Source of the DNA: Oscillospiraceae bacterium | GTDB lineage: Bacteria; Bacillota; Clostridia; Oscillospirales; Ruminococcaceae | Assembly: GCA_900768675.1 (NCBI GenBank) | Contig: CAAGDT010000153.1 | Span: forward strand, 1-30,966 | Reading direction: 5' to 3' | DNA length: 30,966 nucleotides | Part shown: in pieces, positions 8,178 through 15,075 of the stretch | Position numbering within the stretch: the stretch's first letter is position 1 | How the letters are laid out: each line of letters begins with the position of its first letter | The notes under the pieces: model-generated | What the model saw: only the letters and a program-made list of their open reading frames with translations | The model's database searches: none | What the model was told of the DNA's origin: nothing | Made by a program: the position numbers and the translations under genes

Positions 8178-8259
8178 CTTTTTTTAAAAAACAATAGCTT
8201 TTTTCGCCGCAATATGATAAAATCAAATCAGTACATAGTACATCAAGGGAGGTGTTTTT

Positions 8260-9342
8260 CTGAAAGCTGTTGTTGACGCCGCAGTAATTTTTATATCCTC
8301 GTTTTTGCTGCTGCCCATAGCGGGAAATCCGGCGGCAGTGGTTGTTGCGGTGCTTGCCGCCCTGACGGTTGCCTGCCTGCAATACGCCCTGCCCGAAAAA
8401 AGGGCGTATATCCCCGAGATAATTTTCGCCCTTTCCTGCCTTTTCTTCCCGCCTCTTATCTTCGGCGTACCTATTGTAATATACGGGGCGGTTAAAAACA
8501 GCCATTACATATCCGCAGCCCTATGCGCTTTTTCCGCCGCCTGCCCCTACTTTTTAAATAACTTTTCTTTTGGCAGTCCTGCTGCTCTTGCGGCTCTTGT
8601 TATGCTTTCGGTAATGCTTGGCTTACGGACGGGTCGGCTTATCCGGCGGGAGAACGAGCTGCTCAAAACAAGGGACAGCGACGCAGAGCTGTTTATTGCC
8701 CTTAAAAACAAGAACAGAAGCCTGCTTGAAAAGCAGGACTACGAAATCTATCTTGCTACTCTGAAAGAACGAAACCGTATTGCAAGAGAAATTCACGATA
8801 ACGTAGGACACCTGCTTTCCCGTTCTCTCTTGCAGACAGGCGCTTTACTCGCAATCACCGACAAGGAGAAGCAGCAGGCTCAGTATGCGGCAGCGCAAAG
8901 CGTAAAGGCTACCCTTGACAGCGCCATGAACAGCATACGGGAAAGCGTGCACGGACTGCGGGACGACTCAATAGATTTGAAGCGGTCGGTGGAGGAGGCG
9001 GTTGCAGAAATGCGAAGCCGCTACCGACTGCACCTTGAAACAGATTTTTCGGAGAATATGCCTGCCGCAGTTAAGCTTTGCTTTATTGCTTCCGTAAAAG
9101 AAGCAGTTTCAAATATCATAAAGCACAGCGATGCTACCGAGGTAAGCATTGTAATAAGAGAACACCCCGCCCTTTATCAGCTCTGCATTTCCGACAACGG
9201 AAATGTAAAAAAGGTAAGCGGCACAGGTATGGGGCTTTCAAATATGCAGGACAGGACGGAAGCCCTTGGCGGCATAATGAGAATTGACACGGACAAGGGC
9301 TTTAAGATATTCATTTCCATTAAAAAGGAGGGGCTTTCGTGA
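8260..9342 (+). CDS. NarL-type sensor histidine kinase (CTG start proposed)
   Basis: A membrane sensor kinase of the HisKA_3/HATPase group. Four to five hydrophobic helices (to about residue 120) are followed by a coiled linker, H-box with phosphoacceptor His in IAREIHDNVGHLL (about 179), N-box EAVSNIIKHSDATE, and G-boxes ISDNG and GTGMGLSNM. There is no ATG near the N-terminus. AGGGAGG (8246-8252) sits 7 nt before CTG at 8260, which restores an intact first helix, giving 360 residues; a TTG at 8305 lacks a ribosome site and would cut that helix. The stop overlaps the response regulator start. Divergent from an ABC exporter, so it probably senses the exporter's substrate or envelope stress. 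Confidence 0.8.
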   Translation: MKAVVDAAVIFISSFLLLPIAGNPAAVVVAVLAALTVACLQYALPEKRAYIPEIIFALSCLFFPPLIFGVPIVIYGAVKNSHYISAALCAFSAACPYFLNNFSFGSPAALAALVMLSVMLGLRTGRLIRRENELLKTRDSDAELFIALKNKNRSLLEKQDYEIYLATLKERNRIAREIHDNVGHLLSRSLLQTGALLAITDKEKQQAQYAAAQSVKATLDSAMNSIRESVHGLRDDSIDLKRSVEEAVAEMRSRYRLHLETDFSENMPAAVKLCFIASVKEAVSNIIKHSDATEVSIVIREHPALYQLCISDNGNVKKVSGTGMGLSNMQDRTEALGGIMRIDTDKGFKIFISIKKEGLS

Positions 9343-9962
9343 GAATACTTATTGTTGACGACGACAGCATTGTTGCACTTTCACTTAAAACTATCCTTGA
9401 AGCAAAGGGGCTTGAAATCTGCGCCATGGGAAACAGCGGGCAGCAGGCAATCGAGCTTTACAGACAGCACAAGCCGGACGTTCTGCTTATGGACATAAGA
9501 ATGGAGAATATGACAGGGCTTGAAGCTGCGGAAAAGATACTTTCCGAGGACAAGAGTGCAAAAATCCTGTTTTTAACCACCTTTTCCGATGATGAGTATA
9601 TCCTTAAAGCTCTTGATATCGGCGCTAAGGGCTATATTTTAAAGCAGGACTTCGAGAGCATTGAAGCGGCGCTTCTTGCGGTAGAAAGAGGACAGAGCGT
9701 TTTCGGCGGGGAAATCGTAAGTAAGCTCCCCGACTTAATGCAGCATAAAAGCGGCTTTAATTACGAAGCGCAGGGCATAAGCCCAAAGGAATGGGAGATA
9801 ACTACCCTTGTGGCGGAGGGACTGTCCAACAAGGAGATAGCAATAAGGCTGTATTTAAGCGAGGGAACGGTGAGAAACTACATAAGCTCGGTGCTGGAGA
9901 AGCTGGAGCTGCGTGACAGGACGCAGTTAGCGGTGTTCTATTATCAGAAGTGCGGACGATAA
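9339..9962 (+). CDS. NarL/LuxR-family response regulator
   Basis: A 207-residue response regulator. The receiver (residues 1-120) has the acidic pocket DDDS (7-10), phosphoacceptor Asp52 (LLMDIRM), the switch Thr in FLTTFSD and the conserved Lys in GYILKQD. A LuxR-type helix-turn-helix (about 145-205) includes LSNKEIAIRLYLSEGTVRNYI. Translation starts at GTG overlapping the kinase stop (GTGA), with AAAGGAGGGG upstream, so the pair is translationally coupled. Likely target: the divergent ABC exporter operon and perhaps its own promoter. Confidence 0.88.
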   Translation: MRILIVDDDSIVALSLKTILEAKGLEICAMGNSGQQAIELYRQHKPDVLLMDIRMENMTGLEAAEKILSEDKSAKILFLTTFSDDEYILKALDIGAKGYILKQDFESIEAALLAVERGQSVFGGEIVSKLPDLMQHKSGFNYEAQGISPKEWEITTLVAEGLSNKEIAIRLYLSEGTVRNYISSVLEKLELRDRTQLAVFYYQKCGR

Positions 9963-9980
9963 GCTGCCATCTGCGTCGTC

Positions 9981-10022
9981 AGGAGTATAATGGCAGGCAC
10001 AAAGCCTAGCCATTATACTCCT
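9981..10022. terminator. Long hairpin after the response regulator, possible terminator
   Basis: AGGAGTATAATGGC (9981-9994) pairs perfectly with 10009-10022, extended by AGGC/GCCT with one bulged A and an ACAAA loop: 18 bp in all. There is no T-run on the plus strand, so termination would be non-canonical; an mRNA 3'-end stabiliser is another possibility. Confidence 0.55.
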
Positions 10023-10080
10023 TCCTAGCATCTGACAGCTTCTCGCCGCATTTAAGTTGTATATGGATTGCTGCAAGCCC

Positions 10081-10112
10081 TTGAAATTTTTCTCATTTTG
10101 TGATATTATAAT
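10081..10112 (+). promoter_or_regulatory. Promoter of the DUF4317 gene
   Basis: TTGAAA (10081-10086) with TATTAT (10104-10109) at 17 bp; an overlapping TATAAT at 10107-10112 would give a 20-bp spacer. Confidence 0.5.
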
Positions 10113-10152
10113 AGAACACGCCGAAAATACGGCGGCAGAAAGGAAGAAAAGA

Positions 10153-11355
10153 ATGAACAAAAAGGAGATTTCCGAGCTTAAACGCAATTTTACCGACCAG
10201 TGCGGCTTTTTTACAATGGGACATATTCTCCGTGCCTTTGTTGATGCGGATAAAAATATAGTTTACAGCGATAACAGGCTGATAGGTACAATTCCCGAGG
10301 AAGACCAGGAGCTTATTTACGACACAATGCGTAAAGGGCTCAGCGGCTCTTTAGGCAAGAATCTTATCGAATATAGCTTCCCCAACAGCGCCTATGACGA
10401 GGGTGCGCCACAGTGGATAATGTATAACGCCATGCGGGAAAAGTTCAGAAACGAGGAGCTTAACGAAGCATTTTTACATAACATAACCGAAAATATCGAC
10501 TATGTTTCAACCTTTGTGATTTTTGCAGCCCACTGCACCTACACGCTTTTCAAAAAGGACAAGAACGAGGAAAAAACCGAGGACAACAGCGACTATAATT
10601 TCATTCTGACGGTTATCTGCCCCGTTGAAACCTGCGGGGACGAGCTTATTTTCGACAGCGAGGAAAATAAAATCCGTAAGCGCCCGAAAAATGACCGTAT
10701 TATAAGCCGTACCCCAACCGACGCCTTTCTTTTCCCCACCCTCTGCGGCGGCGAGCCTGACGTTAACAGCGTTCTCTGCTACTCCGCAAAGCCCAAGGAG
10801 CCGAATATTTCTCTTGTGGAGCAGGTGCTTGGCTGCGAGGCGGCATTTACTGCGGCGGGAGAAAAAGCGGCTTTTGGTAAGGTGCTGGAGGAGGTTATGG
10901 GAAGCGACCTTGACTACACCATTATAACCAAGGTAAACGAGAAGATAGGCGAGGAGATAAAGGAGCACCGCTTTGACGAAAAGCCTGCAACAATAGACGA
11001 GAATAAGCTTCGTGATATTCTTTTTGATGCAGGAGTTGAAGACAAGCGGCTTAATGATGTGAGCCGAGCATACAGCGAAACGGTAGGCAAGAAACCCCTG
11101 ACAGCTTCAAATCTCGTAAGCCCGAAAACCGTTATCGCAACCCCCGAAATCACCATAAACATAAGCAAAACCGCAACGGAAAAGGTGCGGACCTCTCTTA
11201 TCGGCGGCAGAAGATGCCTTGTTATCGACCTTGATGACCCGAATATTACGATAAACGGGCTTCCCACAACAGTAGAAATGCCTGCGCCCGCAGATACTAC
11301 ACCTAAAGAGGAGGTCGAGGGAAGCGAGGACATGGAAGAGGACTACGCTTTCTGA
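10153..11355 (+). CDS. DUF4317 family protein
   Basis: A 400-residue protein whose N-terminus (MNKKEISELKRNF) and general make-up match the DUF4317 family of Clostridia, which has no known function. No signal peptide or membrane helix is visible, so it is probably cytoplasmic. The middle carries a charged region with many Glu/Asp/Lys, and the C-terminus an acidic tail after an Ala/Pro/Thr-rich linker. The ATG at 10153, preceded by AGGAAGAAA, is preferred to an in-frame ATG at 10057 that overlaps the promoter. It is a single-gene unit ahead of the ribosomal L10 promoter. Confidence 0.7.
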   Translation: MNKKEISELKRNFTDQCGFFTMGHILRAFVDADKNIVYSDNRLIGTIPEEDQELIYDTMRKGLSGSLGKNLIEYSFPNSAYDEGAPQWIMYNAMREKFRNEELNEAFLHNITENIDYVSTFVIFAAHCTYTLFKKDKNEEKTEDNSDYNFILTVICPVETCGDELIFDSEENKIRKRPKNDRIISRTPTDAFLFPTLCGGEPDVNSVLCYSAKPKEPNISLVEQVLGCEAAFTAAGEKAAFGKVLEEVMGSDLDYTIITKVNEKIGEEIKEHRFDEKPATIDENKLRDILFDAGVEDKRLNDVSRAYSETVGKKPLTASNLVSPKTVIATPEITINISKTATEKVRTSLIGGRRCLVIDLDDPNITINGLPTTVEMPAPADTTPKEEVEGSEDMEEDYAF

Positions 11356-11382
11356 TTTTCAGAAAAATTTTTCAAAAAGGGC

Positions 11383-11411
11383 TTGACTTTATGAAAAAGT
11401 CGTGCTATAAT
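11383..11411 (+). promoter_or_regulatory. rplJ-rplL promoter
   Basis: TTGACT (11383-11388) and TATAAT (11406-11411), spacer 17 bp. It begins the L10 leader transcript. Confidence 0.85.
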
Positions 11412-11415
11412 ATTA

Positions 11416-11530
11416 ATGCTGTTCTAAAGACAGCAGGTCGCGAAAGCGCTAACGGCTCTGCCGCCTGCCGAGGAATGGGAAGATATTGATTTTATCGCCC
11501 GTCTGTCTTTGTGCAAACGGGCATTTATTA
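11416..11530 (+). promoter_or_regulatory. Ribosomal protein L10 leader RNA
   Basis: The leader between promoter and rplJ has the features of the Firmicute L10 leader: an AGACAGCAGG segment complementary to the later CCTGCC of the conserved CCTGCCGAGG, with a GC-rich helix between, then a GCCCGT/ACGGGC hairpin (11497-11522) followed by a T/A-rich run. L10(L12)4 binding to such leaders represses rplJ-rplL. The final hairpin may be a weak attenuator. Confidence 0.8.
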
Positions 11531-11580
11531 TATTTCCTCATTTGTTTTTAACAGCAAAATTCTAAAAGGAGGAAAACCGA

Positions 11581-12093
11581 ATGGCAAGCGAAAAGATTTT
11601 ACAGTCAAAGCAGCAGTACGTTGACGAGTTAGCTGCTAAGCTTGAAGCTGCCGCAGGCGGAGTTATCGTTGACTACAAGGGTATTACCGTTGCAGAAGAC
11701 ACAGAGCTTCGTAAGCAGCTCAGAGAAGCAGGAGTTGATTACTTCGTAGTAAAGAATACCCTTCTCAAGAGAGCCGCTGAAAAGGCAGGCATCACAGGCA
11801 TTGACGAGCACCTCGAGGGTACAACCGCTATCGCTATTTCCAAGGACGACATCATCTCTGCTCCCAAGATTCTCTACAAGCAGGCTGAAGGCTCCAACGG
11901 AAAGTTCAGCATCAAGGTTGGTTTTATCGGAAAGGAAGCTATCTCTACAGCAGAGGTAGAGGAGTACGCAAAGCTCCCCAGCAAGGAAGTTCTTGTTTCC
12001 AAGCTTCTCTTTATGCTCCAGTCTCCTATGCAGCGCCTTGCAATTGCAGCAAGCGAAATTGCAAAGAAGAAGGAAAGCGAAGAGGTTGCATAA
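11581..12093 (+). CDS. rplJ: 50S ribosomal protein L10
   Basis: A 170-residue L10, base of the ribosomal stalk that anchors L7/L12 dimers and helps recruit translation GTPases. The N-terminal globular domain carries GGVIVDYKGITVAE and FVVKNTLLKRA, typical of L10. The Ala/Lys-rich C-terminal helix (RLAIAASEIAKKKESE) is the L7/L12-binding part. AGGAGG precedes the ATG. Expected to be autoregulated through the leader just upstream; followed 65 bp later by rplL. Confidence 0.97.
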   Translation: MASEKILQSKQQYVDELAAKLEAAAGGVIVDYKGITVAEDTELRKQLREAGVDYFVVKNTLLKRAAEKAGITGIDEHLEGTTAIAISKDDIISAPKILYKQAEGSNGKFSIKVGFIGKEAISTAEVEEYAKLPSKEVLVSKLLFMLQSPMQRLAIAASEIAKKKESEEVA

Positions 12094-12107
12094 GTTGCAA
12101 TCAAAAT

Positions 12108-12120
12108 GCCGCATAGCGGC
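12108..12120 (+). other. Small hairpin between rplJ and rplL
   Basis: GCCGC-ATA-GCGGC in the 65-bp intergenic gap, with no T-run. It may tune the expression ratio of L10 to L7/L12 (four or more copies of the latter per ribosome); function not demonstrated. Confidence 0.35.
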
Positions 12121-12158
12121 GTAAACAAACAAAAATAATTTAACGGAGGAACATTAAA

Positions 12159-12533
12159 ATGGCTTCAGAAAAGGTTTTAAAGATTGTAGAAGACGTTAAG
12201 GAATTATCTGTATTAGAGCTTAACGATTTAGTAAAGGCATTAGAAGAAGAATTCGGCGTATCCGCTGCCGCTATGGTAGCAGCAGGTCCCGCTACAGGCG
12301 CAGCTGCAGCTGCTGAAGAGAAGACAGAATTCGACGTAATTCTCGCTTCCTTCGGCGACAGCAAGATGGGCGTTATCAAGGTTGTTAAGGACGTTTGCGG
12401 CCTTGGTCTTAAGGAAGCTAAGGAACTCGTTGAAGCAGCTCCTAAGGCTCTTAAGGAAGGCGTTTCCAAGGCTGAGGCTGAGGAACTCAAGGCTAAGCTC
12501 GAAGAAGCTGGCGCTAAGATCGAAATCAAGTAA
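12159..12533 (+). CDS. rplL: 50S ribosomal protein L7/L12
   Basis: A 124-residue L7/L12. The N-terminal dimerisation helices (LSVLELNDLVKALEEEFGV) are followed by an Ala/Gly-rich hinge (about 37-52) and the C-terminal factor-binding domain with FDVILASFGDSKMGVIKVVK and GLGLKEAKELVEAAPK. It is the stalk protein stimulating EF-Tu and EF-G. CGGAGG lies before the ATG, and a strong terminator follows. Confidence 0.98.
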   Translation: MASEKVLKIVEDVKELSVLELNDLVKALEEEFGVSAAAMVAAGPATGAAAAAEEKTEFDVILASFGDSKMGVIKVVKDVCGLGLKEAKELVEAAPKALKEGVSKAEAEELKAKLEEAGAKIEIK

Positions 12534-12554
12534 TTTCGGTTACACACAAAATCG

Positions 12555-12582
12555 GCCGCTCGATTTATCGGGCGGCTTTTTT
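12555..12582 (+). terminator. rplJ-rplL intrinsic terminator
   Basis: GCCGCTCGA pairs with TCGGGCGGC (one wobble) around TTTA, followed by a run of six T. Confidence 0.93.
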
Positions 12583-12589
12583 GTTTGTG

Positions 12590-12619
12590 TTGACATTTAT
12601 AGTTTGTCCGTGATACAAT
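12590..12619 (+). promoter_or_regulatory. Promoter of the DUF2087-like gene
   Basis: TTGACA (12590-12595) and TACAAT (12614-12619), spacer 18 bp, directly after the rplL terminator. It gives an untranslated leader of about 95-100 nt with two possible stem-loops (ACAAT/ATTGT enclosing CGGA/TCCG; GTGAT/ATCAC). Confidence 0.65.
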
Positions 12620-12724
12620 AATTCCGTCATTAGAATTACTGAAATAATATTCTGCACAATCCTACGGAGCGTGGGTTCCGATTCATATTGTAGTGTGATA
12701 TACTGAAATCACAGGAAACAATGA

Positions 12725-12955
12725 ATGGAGATATACAATGAATCAGATTATCCCAGCAAAAGGTCTCTACGGATTTCAGCCCTCGAAAGAATAGCGGAAT
12801 GTTTTGAAAAGGGTAGAAAGTACACCGAAAGGGAAGTGAATGAGAAAATTATGCAGAATATTTCATTTTCCAATTATGCGACTATCCGCAGGGAAGTGTA
12901 CGATTTGAAGCTTATTGACAGATTAAGCGACGGGTCGGAGTACTGGAGAGAGTAA
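12725..12955 (+). CDS. DUF2087-like small protein
   Basis: A 76-residue protein resembling the DUF2087 domain: a basic N-terminus, a helix ending in ECFEKGRKYTEREVNEKI, then a segment reading ATIRREVYDLKLIDRLSDGSEYWR. In larger proteins this domain follows a helix-turn-helix, so a regulatory or nucleic-acid-linked role is plausible, but the function is unknown. The ATG at 12725 has AGG about 9 nt upstream; an overlapping ATG at 12721 is out of frame and gives only a 6-codon peptide. It has its own promoter and terminator. Confidence 0.7.
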   Translation: MEIYNESDYPSKRSLRISALERIAECFEKGRKYTEREVNEKIMQNISFSNYATIRREVYDLKLIDRLSDGSEYWRE

Positions 12956-12964
12956 TGAAAAGCC

Positions 12965-12990
12965 GCCCCGCCACACCTGCGGGGCTTTTT
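12965..12990 (+). terminator. Intrinsic terminator of the DUF2087-like gene
   Basis: GCCCCGC pairs with GCGGGGC around a 7-nt loop, followed by TTTTT. Confidence 0.88.
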
Positions 12991-13019
12991 CTATACCTGC
13001 CGTTAAATCCGACTGCACC

Positions 13020-13070
13020 AAAAAGAAAAGCAAAAGGGAAACGGCGGAGCTGTTATTACAGCCCCGCCGC
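13020..13070 (-). terminator. Probable terminator of the Amt-PII gene
   Basis: On the minus strand, about 44 nt after the stop, a 12-bp GC-rich stem (13059-13070 with 13041-13052, one wobble) has a 6-nt loop and is followed by an interrupted T-rich stretch. Confidence 0.7.
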
Positions 13071-13113
13071 TTCAGGAGTTCAATGCAACATATAAGGAAA
13101 CAAAGCAAATTAA

Positions 13114-14838
13114 TTAAGCGTTGTCCTGGAGAGCGTCGTAGCCCTCTTCGCCGGTTCTGACCTTCATTACGTTTTCAACATCGTAAACGAAAATCTTTCC
13201 GTCGCCAATCTTACCTGTGTAGAGTGCGTTCTTAGCAGCCTCAACAACAGTAGATACAGGAACCTTGCAAACAACTACTTCAACCTTTACCTTGGGAAGC
13301 AGTCTTGCCTCTACGGGAACACCACGGTAGTACTCGGTAGCGCCCTTCTGCATTCCGCAGCCCATTGTGTTCGTAACCGTCATACCTGTAATGCCAATGT
13401 CGTACAGTGCGGTTTTAAGGGGTTCAAAGCGCTCAATGTTGGTGATAATATCAATCTTTGTCATCTTTACATCAGAGCCTGTATTGACAGCCTTTGTATG
13501 CTCAACAGGAACTGCTGTTTCAACGGGAGCAACTGGGATAACGTTTGCAACCTCCTTCTCCTTGCCGGAAGCTGTTGTTTCAACGTGCATGGAGGGGATA
13601 AAGTCTGCGTAGGAGGAAGTAAGTCCGTGCTCTGTAGCGTCAAGACCAACGACTTCCTCGTGTCTTGTAACTCTGAGTCCGATTGTCTTCTTGATAACTA
13701 AGAATACTATTGACATTGTTACGGCTGTCCAAGCGCCTACTGTTAATACGCCGAGAGCCTGCTTGCCTAAGAGGTCGAAGCCGCCGCCGTAGAAAAGACC
13801 TGTGAGTTCGCAGTCGGGAGCAGTTGTTGTTGCGAAAAGACCAACTGCGATAGTGCCCCAGATACCGTTGAGCATATGTACTGCAACTGCACCAACCGGG
13901 TCGTCAACCTTAAGAACATTGTCGAGGAACCAAACGCCGAAGCAAACCAGTAAGCCGGAAACAACGCCGACTGCGGTAGCACCGGCAGCGTCCATAACGT
14001 CGCAGCCTGCTGTGATACCAACAAGACCTGCAAGAGAAGCGTTAAGGCACATTGAAACATCGGGCTTGCCGTACTTAACCCATGTGAATATCATACATAC
14101 AACAGTTGCAACAGCAGGAGCGATTGTTGTTGTTGTGAAGATAGAGGCAAGCTGAGGACCTGAGCCTGCAGCAGCGCCGTTGAAGCCGTACCAGCCGAAC
14201 CAGAGAATGAAGCAGCCTAAAGCGCCGAGTGTGAGGGAGTGACCGGGGATAGCAACGGGCTTCTTGTCCTTTGTGAACTTACCAATACGCGGTCCGAGGA
14301 AGATAGCGCCGATAAGAGCAGCAATACCGCCAACCATGTGGATTGCACATGAACCTGCGAAATCGTGGAAGCCGAGATTTGCAAGCCAGCCGCCGCCCCA
14401 GATCCAGTGGGCTTCAATCGGGTAAATTACGATACTCATAATTGCGGAGTAGATGCAGTATGAGATGAATTTTGTTCTTTCTGCCATAGCACCGGAAACG
14501 ATTGTTGCGGTGGTTGCGCAGAATACTAAGTTGAATACGAAGTTAGACCAGTCGAAGTTTGCATAGTCGGTGAAAATACCGAAAGAAGGAGTTCCGATAA
14601 AACCGCCTATGTCATCGCCTAAGAGAAGGCTTGCACCGAGAAGAACGAAAACTACTGTACCGATACAGAAGTCCATAAGGTTCTTCATAATAATGTTGCC
14701 TGCGTTTTTGGCTCTTGTGAAGCCTGTCTCTACCATTGCGAAGCCGGCCTGCATAAAGAATACCAACGCAGCTCCGATAAGGAACCAGATACCGAATACT
14801 TCGGAGTTAACGGTTCCCAATAATTCCTGAATGTCCAT
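13114..14838 (-). CDS. amt: Ammonium transporter fused to a PII signalling domain
   Basis: A 574-residue Amt/MEP/Rh channel (residues 1-400, eleven helices expected) joined by a Thr/Val/Pro-rich linker (about 407-457) to a C-terminal PII (GlnB/GlnK) domain (about 459-574). The twin pore histidines are present (His167 in CAIHMVGG, His321 in VAVHMLNG). In the PII part, the T-loop region GCGMQKGATEYYRG and the nucleotide-binding TGKIGDGKIFV are visible. The residue aligning with the uridylylated Tyr51 of enteric PII is Val (RGVPVEARLLPK), so uridylylation there is unlikely. ATG at 14838 is preferred; a GTG at 14850 would abut the Shine-Dalgarno. The leader contains an attenuator-like hairpin. 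Confidence 0.9.
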   Translation of the reverse strand: MDIQELLGTVNSEVFGIWFLIGAALVFFMQAGFAMVETGFTRAKNAGNIIMKNLMDFCIGTVVFVLLGASLLLGDDIGGFIGTPSFGIFTDYANFDWSNFVFNLVFCATTATIVSGAMAERTKFISYCIYSAIMSIVIYPIEAHWIWGGGWLANLGFHDFAGSCAIHMVGGIAALIGAIFLGPRIGKFTKDKKPVAIPGHSLTLGALGCFILWFGWYGFNGAAAGSGPQLASIFTTTTIAPAVATVVCMIFTWVKYGKPDVSMCLNASLAGLVGITAGCDVMDAAGATAVGVVSGLLVCFGVWFLDNVLKVDDPVGAVAVHMLNGIWGTIAVGLFATTTAPDCELTGLFYGGGFDLLGKQALGVLTVGAWTAVTMSIVFLVIKKTIGLRVTRHEEVVGLDATEHGLTSSYADFIPSMHVETTASGKEKEVANVIPVAPVETAVPVEHTKAVNTGSDVKMTKIDIITNIERFEPLKTALYDIGITGMTVTNTMGCGMQKGATEYYRGVPVEARLLPKVKVEVVVCKVPVSTVVEAAKNALYTGKIGDGKIFVYDVENVMKVRTGEEGYDALQDNA

Positions 14839-14858
14839 AAATCCAAACACCCTTTCCT

Positions 14859-14917
14859 AAAAATTAAAAGGGGCTTAAAACACCCTTTACGATGTTTAAA
14901 GCCCCTTTGCTTTACAT
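14859..14917 (-). promoter_or_regulatory. Amt-PII leader: conditional terminator with possible antiterminator hairpin
   Basis: On the minus strand a 16-bp stem with one mismatch (14908-14893 with 14882-14867, 10-nt loop) is followed by TAATTTTT, an intrinsic terminator between promoter and start codon. An alternative hairpin at 14917-14892 (stem TAAAGC/GCTTTA, extended by three pairs across an AA bulge) has the hexaloop AAAGGG and overlaps the terminator's 5' arm, so the two exclude each other. The A1/G4 hexaloop recalls ANTAR-protein target hairpins. Only one such hairpin is convincing here, so this assignment is tentative. Confidence 0.6.
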
Positions 14918-14921
14918 TTGC

Positions 14922-14950
14922 ATTATAGCAGACATGGAAGTATTTGTCAA
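14922..14950 (-). promoter_or_regulatory. Promoter of the Amt-PII gene
   Basis: On the minus strand TTGACA (14950-14945) and TATAAT (14927-14922), spacer 17 bp; full consensus. Control is therefore more likely at attenuation than at initiation. Confidence 0.85.
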
Positions 14951-15030
14951 CAGGTTTTTGCAAGATTTTATTCCAAATCCTGCATTTTGTAAAATACCTA
15001 TATATGCCGCTTTTTATTGTTTAAATTTTG

Positions 15031-15047
15031 TTGTGCATTATGCACAA
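15031..15047. terminator. Short palindrome downstream of the pyridoxal kinase gene
   Basis: TTGTGCAT/ATGCACAA, 8 bp on each side of one central base, about 30 nt past the stop at 15076. On the minus strand it is followed only by CAAAATTT, so it is at best a weak terminator. Confidence 0.35.
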
Positions 15048-15075
15048 GCGGCGAATTTTTGTTTAAATCCCGCTT

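Noticed and set aside
12725..12955. Antitoxin of a toxin-antitoxin pair
   Set aside because: No partner gene is adjacent; the gene is isolated between its own promoter and terminator.
14859..14950. Amt leader as a metabolite riboswitch
   Set aside because: The leader is too short for a known aptamer; it contains only the hairpin pair described.
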